Made by a program: the position numbers and the translations under genes. Shown piece after piece: positions 1-11,962 of a DNA stretch of 64,000 bases (the first letter of the stretch is position 1; each line of letters opens with the position of its first letter). The stretch comes from Owenia fusiformis (Eukaryota > Annelida > Polychaeta > Sabellida > Oweniidae). The notes beneath the pieces are model-generated. The model had not been told where the DNA came from, did no database searches, and was given only the letters and a program-made list of their open reading frames with translations. Location of the stretch: positions 30,881,375 through 30,945,374 of the forward strand of contig CAIIXF020000005.1 of assembly GCA_903813345.2 (NCBI GenBank). Reading direction: 5' to 3'.

Positions 1-83
1 CAATATGTCACCACTTTTGGTGGTGACATAAAAAAAACGGAGACCATAACAATATGTCACCACTTTTGGTGGTGACATAAAAA
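1..83 (+). repeat. Two copies of a terminal hairpin (family D)
   Basis: Perfect 11-bp stems TATGTCACCAC/GTGGTGACATA with a TTTTG loop at 4-30 and 53-79, each followed by a run of A and separated by an AACGGAGACCATAACAA linker. The same linker and hairpin end the repeat at 46872-46898, so these are 3' ends of family D elements; the bodies lie outside the window or are lost. Confidence 0.85.
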
Positions 84-366
84 TGACAGCCATAATGAAA
101 AAGCAACCATTATTGAAAATTTTTTCTCAAGTAAAGACCTTTTTCCATTAGAAATTACCCTTTAATATTAGAACAAAGCCTATTCAGAGGAACGGAAGGG
201 CTGCTGCAGGTGCTCCTCTATATCCCAACTCAATCTAATTTTAGGTGATAATTTACAATCATTATCGACAGAACATGCATAACATAGCTATGCACAAACA
301 AGTATAACTCATGATATCCTGACCTTCAACAGAAATATGACGTACATGTTGCGCTCTTTGACTTAC

Positions 367-495
367 CATCTGTGCTCGATTTCATCATATCTTGGAGTGG
401 CCGTGTCCCAAATGGAAAGACAACATAGAAATGACACGGGTTGAATATTGACGTTATTTCAACAACGACCCAAGAGTCCTCCATAGGCAGTGTCA
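367..495 (-). CDS. Multi-Tudor protein gene, exon 15 (start of third Tudor domain, partial gene)
   Basis: This is the last exon of the Tudor-protein gene inside the window; the gene continues beyond the left edge. A TTCAG acceptor precedes 495 and the donor GTAAGT follows 367. The exon takes 2 bases to finish a codon and ends in phase 1, matching exon 14. The product includes VVVEITSIFNPCHFYVVFPFG, the hydrophobic opening strand with the (D/N)PCHFY-type motif that starts extended Tudor (SN-like plus Tudor) domains. The cage-bearing Tudor core itself should lie in exons outside the window. The exon call is strong; joining it to exons 40 kb away rests on phase and domain order. Confidence 0.8.
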
Positions 496-1060
496 CTGAA
501 TGTAAAGTTTCAAATACTCTTGTAACTTCAACTTTGTCCCGAGTGATGATATCTGAAAAACAGTTTTATGTCACATTAAGTGTTCATCCTCCATCAACTA
601 AACATATTTCATGCTGTAGGAGACTGGGTTCCAAAAATCAAGAATCATTTCAACAAAAATAATTTTATGGCACATGTACACATTCACTTAATATCTAAGG
701 TAGCATTTACGAATTCAACTGCCGGCAGATGGTTAAACCTATTTTATAAGGCCTTTTAACATATTTAAACATGATTGAAATAGTTGCAGGTACACTATTA
801 TCATATTTAAATGAGTTGGCCATAAAATAATAGGTTAATCCCTCAGCTGAAGTCACCAATGCAACCTAAATCTGAACTGTTTTCCAATCCCAATTTTGTA
901 ATCTCCTTTTGACTCTCTTTCTGAACATTTTTGCCAAGATTCAGTGGCATACAGACAAGACAGGTTTTATATGTAGAATACACCGTCGCTTCCCACTTGG
1001 TCTAGAGACCCAGTGGCATAAAAGGTCAATTCATTTGTCCCATTCATATGTGGCGGTTCA
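496..1060. other. Intronic sequence, no gene seen
   Basis: AT-rich intron 14 of the Tudor gene next to exon 15. The open frames are short and have no codon pattern or domain. Confidence 0.6.
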
Positions 1061-1079
1061 TGGCCCGGTGTTAAGTCCA

Positions 1080-1255
1080 CGGACCCAATCAGAACGCTCA
1101 GCTTCGTCACGTGACAATTATTGAAAATGTCTGAATAAATATTGCATCTTTGATTGGCCGATAGGTTTTGTGGCGTCTTACAAAACTCTGCGGAGAATGA
1201 ACTCAGGTGGAGTTTATTTACACAGTGGTCAGTTAAATCGGGCAGATTTATCAAG
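1080..1255 (+). promoter_or_regulatory. Candidate promoter and first exon inside the Tudor gene
   Basis: A GC-richer patch with CCAATCAG (1085-1092), the perfect palindrome GTCACGTGAC (1106-1115, a USF/MYC-type E-box), an inverted CCAAT box (ATTGGCC, 1153-1159) and then a donor-like CAAG/GTGAGG ending at 1255. This resembles a TATA-less promoter with a first non-coding exon on the plus strand. No downstream exon is identified. It could also serve the minus strand. Confidence 0.3.
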
Positions 1256-3135
1256 GTGAGGTAGGAACAATCGAAACGTTGTGAATCAAGATGTGTAGAA
1301 TATACATGTATGGTAATTTGCCTGACTGGATTCAGACATGGAATACTTTATAAGACTAATAAATGTTCGATGAAGTGTAACAAACATGAATGCATATAAT
1401 TCCCTTTTAGATAAATAATTGATAGATTTCCTGCATAATATTATATCACCACCAGTCAAGCAAAAAGAGATAAAATATTTAGCAATAAATAATACAAGGT
1501 GACCCCATTCTTTGAGTCATAACAGGATTGTTTTATATATGTATCAATGCTACATCTCATTTATGTAGTTGAATATTGCCTTGCAAAGAACATGATCCTA
1601 TAAATCTCAGATATACAGGGTGTCACAAAAAATTAAAACAAGATATACTCTTTGAGCCATGAAAGAATATTCTCGAAATTTGATTATCTAATAGACAATT
1701 TAGTTATCATAAAGATCTAAGTCATACTCTATTTAGTTTTAGAGAAAAGTTTGTTTTAGTGCCACCACCCATGTTTCAATGTTGAACAGAGACACACATG
1801 GAATAACTCTGGGAGTGATGAAGGAATATTCTTGAAATTCGGTGATCTGATGGACAATTTAATTATCACTTAAATTAAAACTTTCATCAGGTAACTTCAG
1901 GGAGAAACTTAAGGGAGAAAATCTTGTTTTAGAATCATTACCAATTTTTCGATGTTTGATATTGCATTCATTTCAACAGTGATTATGATGGAAGTAATTT
2001 AGAGCATGCCATCTAAAATGTCAAAGGATTGGTATCTTGTATTCTATTGTACAATTATATTATTGTATAACTATATTATTGAGAGGTCTAAGAAAATGTT
2101 GTTTATGCTATTTTGTTCCAACAAGGTTCGGAAAGATATTTTATTTCAGAATGGGTAGAAAAGAACAAAAACAATTGCACTAAAAAAACAAAAAATGTTA
2201 ACAAAAACACTTATATAAAACATGTAAATAATTTTTGCATTAAATTGTTGTCAACCACTGACCATTACATAAAGGACAATGTTTCTTTACATAATGTTTT
2301 CAATAATTGGTTTAAGAGAAAAACAATGTTGAATTCAGCTCACCATATCGATACCAATCCTTTCTCAACATTAATTATGAAACACAAATATATAATGACT
2401 ATTTTAATATAAAAGTTTATGAAACTTATCATTCATTAATGTTTTGGTCTCCAGGTGAATTCAACTACCTTAACCTTCATCAATGATTTCACCTTGAACT
2501 ACGGCACAAATTATTCATTATGGCTATTATCTTTATACAATTTCCGATTACAGATTCCATCAAAATTCCTTTTTCAAGTAAAACTTATTTCCGTTGAAAC
2601 AATTACTTGGTAATGAAAGGTTATACATTTCTTTTGTTATGATCTGTTCAAAGAAATTGACTTTCTACTGATAGCATCTCGTTTAATCAGTAAAGGTAGA
2701 TAAAGAGGAATGCGTTTCCGTGACAACTCACATCTGCATGAAGATTAACTTTTAACTTGTGTTTTTTCTACCATGCAACTCTCTTGTCAATCTACATTTA
2801 TGATTTAATCCCAATTGACGGCCGCTTGAGATTATTCAAATGGAACAGTGATTTCCAGTCATATTTGCATGCTTTCAACATGACTCGCCCAATGTATTCC
2901 AATCAATATGGAAGACAGGAAGTAAACAATACGTACTTCAAGTTCAATTCAAATTCAACAATGCTGTCAAAAGCTGAAAAAGCTACTAAAAGATGATTGA
3001 TATATCATAAAATATTCAGTTTATCAATGTCAAAATCAATATGCATGTACAAGTCCATAAATCAGATGAGAGAGAACTATACTCATAATGTGTTATATTT
3101 TATGATCACTCAAAGCAGCAGTGACTTAAAGGTAA
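1256..3135. other. AT-rich intronic sequence with a diverged duplication
   Basis: No gene is seen. Around 1610-1960 a segment is present twice in diverged form: GAAAGAATATTCTCGAAATT near 1660 and GAAGGAATATTCTTGAAATT near 1820, each followed by GACAATTTA(A/G)TTATCA. The preceding CAGGGTGTCACAAAAAA is a common arthropod/mollusc transposon end, so this may be an old element. Confidence 0.45.
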
Positions 3136-3138
3136 AAA

Positions 3139-5481
3139 AATTAGTACCGTGGGTACTGGGCTCACATGGTGACAGAAAAAAACGGATATAATTTTTTGCT
3201 GATTTTTTGTTACAAAATTATTTCAAGCCATCTGTCTCTCAGTCAATTAAAATGGCTGAAAAAAAAACGGATATAATTTTTTGCCAATAATTTGTAACAA
3301 AATTATTTCATACAACTACTCTTTACAGTGACATGGCTTTTTGCAATGCAAGATACCTGAAATTATTTGTTAAGCTAGGAAATGGGCCAAAATTGAATTT
3401 CGCGAGACAAAAATGGCGACCATTTTGAAATCAGGCAAGCTTTTGAACCAGGAGTCATAGGGGAGTTTTTTGTATTGATATTGAACAAAAATAACTTGAA
3501 ACTGGAATCCTATCGACAGAGGTTTTAAGCGAATGGTCCAAAAGAGGATTTCGCGAGACAGATGGACAAATCAATGTTAACTAAAATGGCTGAAAATAAA
3601 AAAAAACTGATATAATATTTTGCCGATTTTTTGCAACAAAATTATTTCATACAACTACCTTTTACAGTGACATGGCTTTTTACAATGCAGGACAGCTGAA
3701 ATTATTTGTAAAGCTAAGAAATGGGCAAAAAGTGAATTTCGCGAAACAAGAATGGCAACCATTTTGAAAATAGGCGAGCTTTTGAACCAAGAGTCATAGG
3801 AGAGTTTTTTGTATTGATGTTGAACAAAATTAACTTAAAATGGGAATCCTATCGACAGAGGGTTTAAGGTAAATGGTCCAAAAGTGGATTTTGCGAGACA
3901 GATGGACAAATCAATGTTAACTAAAATGGCTGAAAATAAATAAATGGATATAACTTTTCGCTGATTTTTCGTAACAAAATTATTTCATACATCTACTCTT
4001 TACATTGACATGGATTTTTACAATGTAGGAGACTTGAAATTATTTGTAAAGCTAGGAAATGGGTCAAAAGTGAATTTCGCGAGACAAAAATGGCGGCCAT
4101 TTTGAAAATAGGCGAGCTTTTGAACCAGGAGTCATAGGGGAGTTTTCTGAATTGATGTTGAACAGAAATAACTTAAAACAGGAATCCTATCAACAGAGGT
4201 TTTAAAACGTGCCACAGAAAGTAGATTTCGCGAGTCAGATAGACAAATCAATGTTAACTAAAATGGCTGAAAATAAAAAAATGGATACAATTTTTCGCTG
4301 ATTTTTTGTAACAAAATTATTTCATATATCTAACCTTTACATTGACATGGATTTTTACAATGTAGGACACCTGAAATTATTTGTAAAGCTAGGAAATGGG
4401 TCAAAAGTGAATTTCGCGAGACAAAAGTGACGGCCATTTTGAAAATAGCCGAGCTTTTGAACCAAGAGTCATAGGAGAGTTTTTTGTATTGATGTTGAAC
4501 AAAAATAACTCAAAATGGGAATCCTATCAACAGAGGGTTTAAGGTAAATGGTCCAAAAGTGAATTTTGCGAGACAGATGGACAAATCAATGTTAACTAAA
4601 ATGGCTGAAAATAAATAAATGGATATAATTTTTCGCTGATTTTTCGTAACAAAATTATTTCATACATCTACTCTTTACTTTGCAATGGATTTCTACAATG
4701 TAGGACACTTGAAATTATTTGTAAAGCTAGGAAATGGGTCAAAAGTGAATTTCGCGAAACAAAAATGGCGGCCATTTTGAAAATAGGCGAGCTTTTGAAC
4801 CAGGAGTCATAGGGGAGTTTTTTGAATTCATGTTGAACAGAAATAACTTAAAACAGGAATCCTATCGACAGAGGTTTTAAAACGTGCCACTGTTATTGAC
4901 AGAAAGTGGATTTCGCGAGTCAGATAGACAAATCAATGTTAACTAAAATGGCTGAAAATAAAAAAATGGATACAATTTTTCGCTGATTTTTTGTAACAAA
5001 ATTATTTCATATATCTAATCTTTACATTGACATGGATTTTTACAATGTAGGACACCTGAAACTATTTGTAAAGCTAGGAAATGGGCCAAAAGTGAATTTC
5101 GCGAGACAAAAGTGACGGCCATTTTGAAAAAAGGCGAGCTTTTGAACCAGGAGTCATAGGTGGGTTTTCTGTATTGATGTTGAACAGAAATAACTTAAAA
5201 CAGGAATCCTATCGACAGAGGTTAGCTAGGAAATGGGCTAAAAGTGAATTTCGCGAGACAAAAGTGACGGCCATTTTGAAAATAGGCGAGCTTTTGAACC
5301 AGGAGTCATACGGGGGTTTTCTGTATTGAAGTTGAACAGAAATAACTTAAAACAGGAATCCTATCGACAGAGGTTTTAAAACGTGCCACTATTGTTGACG
5401 GACAGACAGACGGACGGACGGACGGACAGACAGACAGACGGACAAGTGAGTGATTGCAAAAGCTCACCATGTGAGCTAAAA
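3139..5481 (+). mobile_element. Family A element with ~340-bp tandem core (pearl/HINE-like)
   Basis: It starts with a small hairpin AGTACC-GTG-GGTACT (3143-3157) and TIR GCTCACATGGTG (3160-3171). The core holds about five to six diverged ~340-bp units (starts marked by CTAAAATGGCTGAAAATAA at 3581, 3921, 4258, 4596 and 4943). A GACA/GACG microsatellite (5399-5442) follows, and the 3' end is the stem-loop AGCTCAC-CAT-GTGAGCT (5461-5477), whose right part is the inverse TIR CACCATGTGAGC. There is no transposase frame. A second copy lies at 34222-35822. Confidence 0.75.
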
Positions 5482-6020
5482 AACAGAGAAAAACTCTTGT
5501 TTAAGTACTCAATGTCATGCCTTTCCAAAATCGCAATTTTTCTACCTTAGGGATGGTGTCCAAATTATCAAACGTCATGAAAAAATGAAGTTAATTTCAT
5601 TATCGTTTGACCCACTCCCCTCATCTAACAAAATTTATAATATTGTTCCACAACTGATGATTACTGGACACAATTCCTTATTCAACTAGTAATTCACACA
5701 AAAATCGAATCTATTTTTTATTAGGAATGTTAAACTGTTTATTAAGATTGAGCTAATTAGTAGAAGATTTATATACTATACAGATAAGAAAAAGATATGT
5801 ATGGGCATAAAAATAAAAAATATTTCATTGATTACTTAAAAACAACAGTTATAATCTTTTTTGAATAGGGACAAAAATACCCATGCATTTATATATGCTA
5901 AGTGAAGATGGTGTGAACAACCAGAATCAACTAACCCAGAGGCTGAAGTCATTACTACCCTTTTACCGTTTTGCTGATGAGAAAATTTTAATTATGTACT
6001 GTAAAAGCAGATATCAACAG
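5482..6020. other. Intronic sequence, no gene seen
   Basis: AT-rich with no recognisable element. A 69-residue open frame covers 5883-6092 but runs into a MITE and has no domain. Confidence 0.5.
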
Positions 6021-6029
6021 GTCAGGAAT

Positions 6030-6383
6030 TACCCTGTGTGCAGTCTATTTATTAACTACCCTCTGCCTAGTATAGACAATATTACAATTTAGCAGCTCTG
6101 CCCCAAAGATTGGTGCCAATGACAGGATGGGTAATGAATAATTTCAAATCTACCACACTGAACCTTTCTCAACCAATCAACAAAGTGGAAAAAAGATGTG
6201 CCTAATACATGCTCATTAACTCTGCGGCGATGCAAGAGGAAATGACCATAAAGAAAGTCGTCTGTATTTCAACAACAAAATCTGATTGGCTCGGTGAGAT
6301 CAGAGATTTATTGTAAACTGAAAGTGAAAGAGTCAAGACAAAGTTCTCTTTTAAGAAGTGAAGTCGGACGAATGCAAATGGTA
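6030..6383 (-). mobile_element. MITE with 9-bp target duplication (family M, copy 1)
   Basis: Starts TACCCTGTGTGCAGTC and ends GAATGCAAATGGTA; flanked by GTCAGGAAT (6021-6029) and GTCAAGAAT (6384-6392), a 9-bp duplication with one mismatch. It is the reverse orientation of the copies at 20656 and 32940. A 9-bp duplication is typical of Mutator-like elements. No coding frame. Confidence 0.75.
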
Positions 6384-6414
6384 GTCAAGAATTAATGTGA
6401 ACAAGAAATAAACT

Positions 6415-6910
6415 AAAAAAAACAGCATCTCCACAGAGTAGAAAATCCTACAAACAAAACATGTTTTGATAAATAGCAGCCATCTTGAAAATTTCTTCTT
6501 GTTCGTAGGCATCAGCATATAAAAATTAAACCAAATCCATTGACTTGTATTTGGTAAATCAAAGATTACATTTTATAAGACAAATGGCAGCCATTTTGAA
6601 ATTTGGCTGCCATCTTGAAAATCATTTCTCAAGCAGAGCTCCTGTGTCCCTGAGTATCAGCAAAATCTGAACCAAATCAATCCATTGGTATATGAGCTAT
6701 CAAAGATTTCGAAAAATAGCGGCAATTTTGAAACTTTGAGGCCATATTGAAAATGTCTTCTCGTGCTCCTGCACCCAGAAGTTATAAGCCTCCAAAATTT
6801 TAATCAAATCTGTCAAAGAGTATTTGAGTTATCAACACACAGACAAAGGGACAAATCGACGGGTTCTCTATAACCCCCTCATACTTTGTTCTGTTAGTTT
6901 GGTGGGACAG
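6415..6910 (+). mobile_element. Diverged family B element
   Basis: Begins like family B (CAGCATCTCCACAGAGTAG), carries GGCAGCCATTTTGAAA-type repeats, and ends with TATAACCCCCTCATACTTTG, a decayed form of the family B terminal hairpin. The TIRs are no longer clear. Confidence 0.5.
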
Positions 6911-7289
6911 CTATTTATAAAGCAGAAAATGCAGTTTGTGCAATCCTCACTGTATTCTAACTGACTTAATATAGGTAAGGTCAGACAAAATAAATAAAAA
7001 AGGGTAATTGTCTTTGAAAGAGTGAAAATGAGGCTCACTGAAACAAAAATAATATTTTTGAAAAGGGTAGTATTAACATGGAGAAGCTCACATTGATTTC
7101 ACAGATGGATGCAATCAAACTAATAATAGAAAATGATATATTTATTAAGATTACAAAAGTATCTTAACCTCAAAGCCTGTGCAGGTGAATGGCCTTATAA
7201 TGGAAACAGTTTGAAACAAACAGACCCGTTAGTTTGATTCATTCGCCTATTTTGAATATTCTGCATCAACTCTCAGTAGATAAATACTT

Positions 7290-7500
7290 TGTCACTTCCA
7301 GCTGCATTCACTTTAAATGGTGGCCATATTGAAACTGGTGGCCATTTTGAAAATTAGCTTTCAAGCAGAACTTGCAGCAAAAACACCTCATTTTGTGAAT
7401 ACTCTCTGCCACTTCCAGCAGCATTCACTTTAAATGGTTGCCATATTGAAACTGGTGGCCATATTGAAAGTGGTGGCCATTTTGAAATTCAGCTTTCGAG
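7290..7500 (+). repeat. Two direct copies of a ~120-bp segment with GGTGGCCATTTTGAAA
   Basis: CTGCCACTTCCAGC(A/T)GCATTCACTTT occurs near 7295 and 7405, each followed by AAATGGT(G/T)GCCATATTGAAACTGGTGG. It belongs to the NGCCATTTTGAA repeat type that fills family B cores, without its ends. Confidence 0.55.
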
Positions 7501-7643
7501 AAGAACATGAATATATTCTGCCACTTCCTGCAGCACTTACTTTGGGTATGTTTTACCCTTTTACTATAGTGATTTCAATTCTATGTTTATAATCAGAGTG
7601 TAGTGTTACTACTGTAACTTATGGGTCTCAGGGTTGTACTCAC

Positions 7644-7742
7644 CTGGGTCATTCCTAGCATGTAAATATGGGCAATCGTCACCACGGTAACAGTGTCCTC
7701 GTCTTGCATAGAACTTACAAACCGGATTTTGCCCCGTGTCAC
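7644..7742 (-). CDS. Multi-Tudor protein gene, exon 14 (CCCH zinc finger)
   Basis: A 99-base exon with acceptor TTGTAG before 7742 and donor GTGAGT after 7644, phase 1 at both ends. It encodes one zinc finger of the C-x8-C-x5-C-x3-H type: the Cys/His pattern sits in VCKFYARRGHC, then YRGDDCPYLH. Such fingers usually bind RNA. It falls between an acidic spacer (exon 13) and a new Tudor domain (exon 15). The finger may be encoded by its own exon of a neighbouring gene, but phase and order fit the Tudor gene. No gene name is given because I cannot place this architecture in a known orthologue group. Confidence 0.8.
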
Positions 7743-8800
7743 CTACAATATACAAATAACATTCATATTATTTATGAATCATGATGTTGCTAAACATGCA
7801 GGACGAATGTACATCTTAAAAGATACATTTCCTGTACAGTTTACATGTAAAAAATGATATAGTGATTTCTAGGAATGATACTTATGATGTCAATTATTGT
7901 TGAATACTGACTGTTAGTGAAATCACCTATTGAAACTCTAGGCAGTTTTCACCATTCACTCCGTAATCTGTTTAATCTCAAGCTTTTAAAAAAAGATACA
8001 TGCAATTGATATTGAAACAGGAATACATAATATAACAGTTTTATCTCAAAACATTACGAGACTAATTTTGTTCATCCTTTTTATAATCAATAATTTTGTG
8101 GGAAAAAGGCAATATGGCATCCCAGTTGAAACTTGCAATAAATAGTCACCATAAACCACAGAATAATGAATATGTATCACTATTGTATGTTGAATAAGTA
8201 ACCCACTCACCATATAAATGTGAATAAAACAGTGATAAGGAAACGCTTTCTGAATATTGCAAACAATCTATTTGTATTCAGGAATTAATTTTGAATTATT
8301 TGGAGATTATTTCTTTGATATTGATCGAACTGACTGACACAACTGATAAATGGGAGAAATGATGAAAAAAAGAGAGTCGTTGAATGATATCAGTGTAGTG
8401 TTAAAGGAAAATTTGAAAATGAATGGGAAGAGATATTAGATTATGTTAAAGGAAAAATTGAAAATGATGAGCTAAATAACTGAAAAGATTTACTTGTTTT
8501 ATTTTGGTTCTTATAAAAATGTTAAATGCATTTATAGAGAATATTGCGAAGAACATTTTCCAACTGAACTTAATATGCTAAAAGTGAAGAAATTGCTGTA
8601 AGCATCATCTATTCAAAAATATTATAACCACAATACCTAATTGTAATGTATTGTATTTTGTTTACCACCAATTAAGGTGAGCAATACCTCTTGGGTATAT
8701 CCCATATAGATACAGTCATAATTTACGTAATTAACATTGAAGATAGACCCAGAAACCCTTCCTTGAAGGAGCCCTGTATTCTTTAATGTGCACTTATACA
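7743..8800. other. Intronic sequence, no gene seen
   Basis: Upstream part of the 40-kb intron 13 of the Tudor gene. AT-rich; no open frame, RNA gene or clear repeat recognised. Confidence 0.5.
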
Positions 8801-8806
8801 TAGACA

Positions 8807-8966
8807 TACAAGTTCACACCAAAACCTTTTGTACGAGGTGGTCCACAAAGTCAAACACCCTGAAGTACTTTACGCAAACAAGCAAATTAAGTCTTGTCTG
8901 AACCAGGGATCGAATCTTTTGCATAAGAGGTACTTGCGCTACCGCTGAGCTATACGGGTGGACTTC
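8807..8966 (-). repeat. tRNA-derived SINE or tRNA pseudogene
   Basis: The minus strand reads a tRNA-like head: TAGCTCAGCGGTAG matches a pol III A box and GATTCGATCCC a B box, about 40 bases apart. The tRNA arms are imperfect (the T arm and acceptor do not pair), and a ~90-bp non-tRNA body follows, so a SINE is more likely than a working tRNA. Confidence 0.6.
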
Positions 8967-10238
8967 AAAAAAATTATTTGTCCATATTAAACAATTGTCA
9001 TATGTGATGTCCACTCTTGATCATAGTACATGTACAAGTAGTTACTGATCTATTGTATACTCAAATTTATGTAATAAACATTTTGATTAAATCTTGATAT
9101 AAATATACATGTAATTAAGTCTACAACATTGCAATTGAAATAGACAGCAATACAATGATCCTGAAATAGAACTCAACAAATTACACCATACCAGAAACAT
9201 TGTTCCTGTGCCTTGATTCTTGCTGAGGTGATTCACTGATGAATTAATTAATAGTATTAAACAGCTAGGTGTGATTCTAATTAGTCCCACGCATGTATAT
9301 ATAAATGAACACATGCTCTTTGGCATGACAATTTTCAACCAGGATCAACAGTTCTAAATCATTAATCATCATTTTAATTGAATAGTCTTCCTAGAAGGAT
9401 TGGCTCTATTACAGGAATTACATCTCTATTATTAATAATCGTGGTATATTACATTGAAACTAATGGCATGACTCTTCATTTTTTATAATCCCGGAAATAT
9501 GATACATCCTTTGTTATGGCCAAGTTCCAACAGTACCAAATGATTGGGATCATAGGGATCCATGTTGAAGTGGAATGACTGATGGTGTATTGTTATATTA
9601 CAGGAAGTAATATATAATATATGTGTATACAATTATAAGCAGATATAAATAGCACTGTTTTGTGAATCCTTCCAAACAAAATACATTATCTCAAATCGGT
9701 CCTTATTTGAAAATTCTGTGCAGGAAGAAATATGAAGTGGTAAGAGTGTCTCTTTTTGCCAAAATACAAAAAAACAATCGAAATGAAATGAAATCCATCA
9801 AATGACAAAATCCATCAAATGACAAAATGTTCCCACTTTAAAAGTATGGCAATTTCTAATAACAGATACCAATCCGAGAAAAAATGATGGCTATAACAAT
9901 ATGAGCGAAACAGTTTCATCTATTTTCTTCTTTTGGCACATTTTTTCATTGAAAAGATTCTTTCCATCATTACATAATATTAATACATGAAGATAATGAA
10001 TGCTTGGTAAAAATAATATTTTACAATAACATGCTTTAACTTGACCAAGGAAATGCAACAATAAGTAAGCTACACGTAGCCCCATCCACTTCCCTAGCTA
10101 CACAGTCTTGTATGGGCTGACCTATAGCAAGTCAGGTGATACACCTCTGTAAAACAAATTGTCTTATCCAGTTGTATTAATTGATTTTGTCCCTAATGAA
10201 TTAATAGAGGAGAGATGAAGAGTCAAATACTCAAATAC
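8967..10238. other. Intronic sequence, no gene seen
   Basis: AT-rich. CCATCAAATGACAAAAT is present in two adjacent copies near 9793-9830. Nothing else recognised. Confidence 0.5.
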
Positions 10239-10239
10239 A

Positions 10240-11010
10240 ACGGCAACGCCAAAGCGTAGCAAATCCCATTGAACAGCCATGGCTGGCATATTTACAAACA
10301 TTAGTTTATAGCAAAAATGGCAGCCATTTTTCAAAATGACCACCTTCTACCAAAAGTGTCATTAGGCAGTGTGCCATGCCTATAGTATTCACATACCAAA
10401 TATGAACAAAATCACTTCACTACTTTTTGAATTATAGTAAAATATGTTAAAATGGCGGCCATTTTGAAAAATGGCTGCCTTCTAACAAAAGTGTCTTTTA
10501 GACAGTGTGCCATGCTTATAGTATTCACAAACCAAATATGAAAAAATCGCTCTGCTACTTTTCAAGTTATAGTAAAATACGTTAAAATGGTGGCCATTTT
10601 GAAAAATGGCCGCCTCCTACCAAAAGTGTCATAGGACAGTGTGCCAAGCTTATAGTATTCAAATACCAAATATGAACAAAATCGCTCCACTACTTTACGA
10701 GTTATAGTAAAATACGTTAAAATGGCGGCCATTTTTCAAAATTGCCACCTTCTACCAAAAGTGTCATTAGACATGTGCCATGCTTATAGTATTCATATAC
10801 CAAATATGAACAAAATCGTAAAATAACATAAAATGAGCGGCCATTTTGAAAATCGGCTTTCGAGCAGAACTTCTACCCCCATAGGGTATATGTGTACAAA
10901 ATATGAGCAAAATCGGGCCAATGATATTTGACTTATTGCCCGTACATACGGACGGACGGAGGCATTCCCTATATCCCTCCGAACTTCGTTTCATGGGATA
11001 ATAAGTTTTA
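10240..11010 (+). mobile_element. Family B element, copy 1
   Basis: Begins CGGCAACGCCAAAGCGTAGC with TIR ATCCCATTGAAC (10263-10274). The core is four diverged copies of a ~135-bp unit marked by AAAATGGCGGCCATTTT and CAAAAGTGTCATTAGACAGT. A short GGAC run (10947-10962) precedes the terminal hairpin ATCCCTCCGAAC-TTC-GTTTCATGGGAT. The right TIR has two mismatches to the left. Non-autonomous. Confidence 0.75.
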
Positions 11011-11699
11011 GGTGATAATTGAATGGCAAACATTTAGACTTGTGCCAACATTCATTTCAGGAAATAGAAGATGGGATTGGAATTTAGTGTGCATTCGTTA
11101 TATCCAAACTGATGATACCGTCAGCTGAAATAATGATTACTTATTAGAATTTAAATAGATTTTATTGCCCACTGCTGAGAAGTCCGCTAGCCACCGACTA
11201 TCAAGTGAGGGTCGACTATTGATCATATCTGTTTACCTAATCTTTCTATTTAGTGATATTTTCATTTCAAATATCGCAGCCAATCCGATGTCTGACGACC
11301 CTTAAAAAGAATCTAGGCAGTGTGCATTTTTACCTCCTGTGAAATAACAAGTGGAATTTAGTAGTTATTTTGTGTTTTATTATCATTCTGCATCGTAATT
11401 CTATGTGATGTGGTGTTAAAATGTCAGCAGAAATAAATATCCATACGATAATCGAGTGAATTATATTTTTCGAAAACCCGTCTCCTGCTAAGAGTGTAAA
11501 AACTTGTATTAACATGCTCAAAAGTGCCAATGTGCACATCAATATCAAGCTAAATCAACGTTGTGTCTAAAACAGGTACCTGATCTACTCAAAACAGCTT
11601 GTCATTCACGTATACACGCTTAGCAAACACGGCGAAATGATCTGAATCTTGGAATTTCGTTCGAGAGCTAGTAATGTTTTCTCTGGTCTCCGTTTTAAG

Positions 11700-11962
11700 T
11701 GTTCATCAGACTTCACGCATGCTCAGGAGAAAACCATCAACCAAAAACATTTATAAATCAATTTTGCGCATGCGCCTTACAAGGGTAAAGAAATTCGTAT
11801 TTATAAACGAACCAATTTGAGATAACCCACTATCAGTCGGAGAAATATGGCGATCTACGAAACTCACTTCAAAAAATTAAATGCGGACTGATGGCGTATT
11901 CTACTGTGCTGGGATCTAAGATTTTCAGTATAGATAAAGTATTTTATGATATTTCGAATGAG
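11700..11962 (+). promoter_or_regulatory. Candidate promoter and first coding exon of a plus-strand gene
   Basis: TTGCGCATGCGCC near 11763 is an NRF1-type palindrome, followed by a TATTTATAA-like box (11798), CCAAT (11811) and ATATGGCGAT, a YY1-like start motif (11847). An ATG at 11891 opens MAYSTVLGSKIFSIDKVFYD and then ISNE, ending in phase 0 at a consensus donor GAG/GTAAGT (11962). A short out-of-frame ATG precedes it. No later exon was found before the GPCR gene, so the gene is unproven. Confidence 0.4.

Noticed and set aside
2113-2412. 99-codon frame as a small gene
   Set aside because: Asn/Lys/Ile-rich AT composition only; no splice or domain support, inside an intron.
8807-8966. Functional tRNA gene
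   Set aside because: The A and B boxes are there but the cloverleaf does not fold; a SINE fits better.
11330-11548. Minus-strand hydrophobic 72-codon frame as a small membrane protein
   Set aside because: AT-rich shadow frame without splice sites; hydrophobicity follows from T-rich codons.
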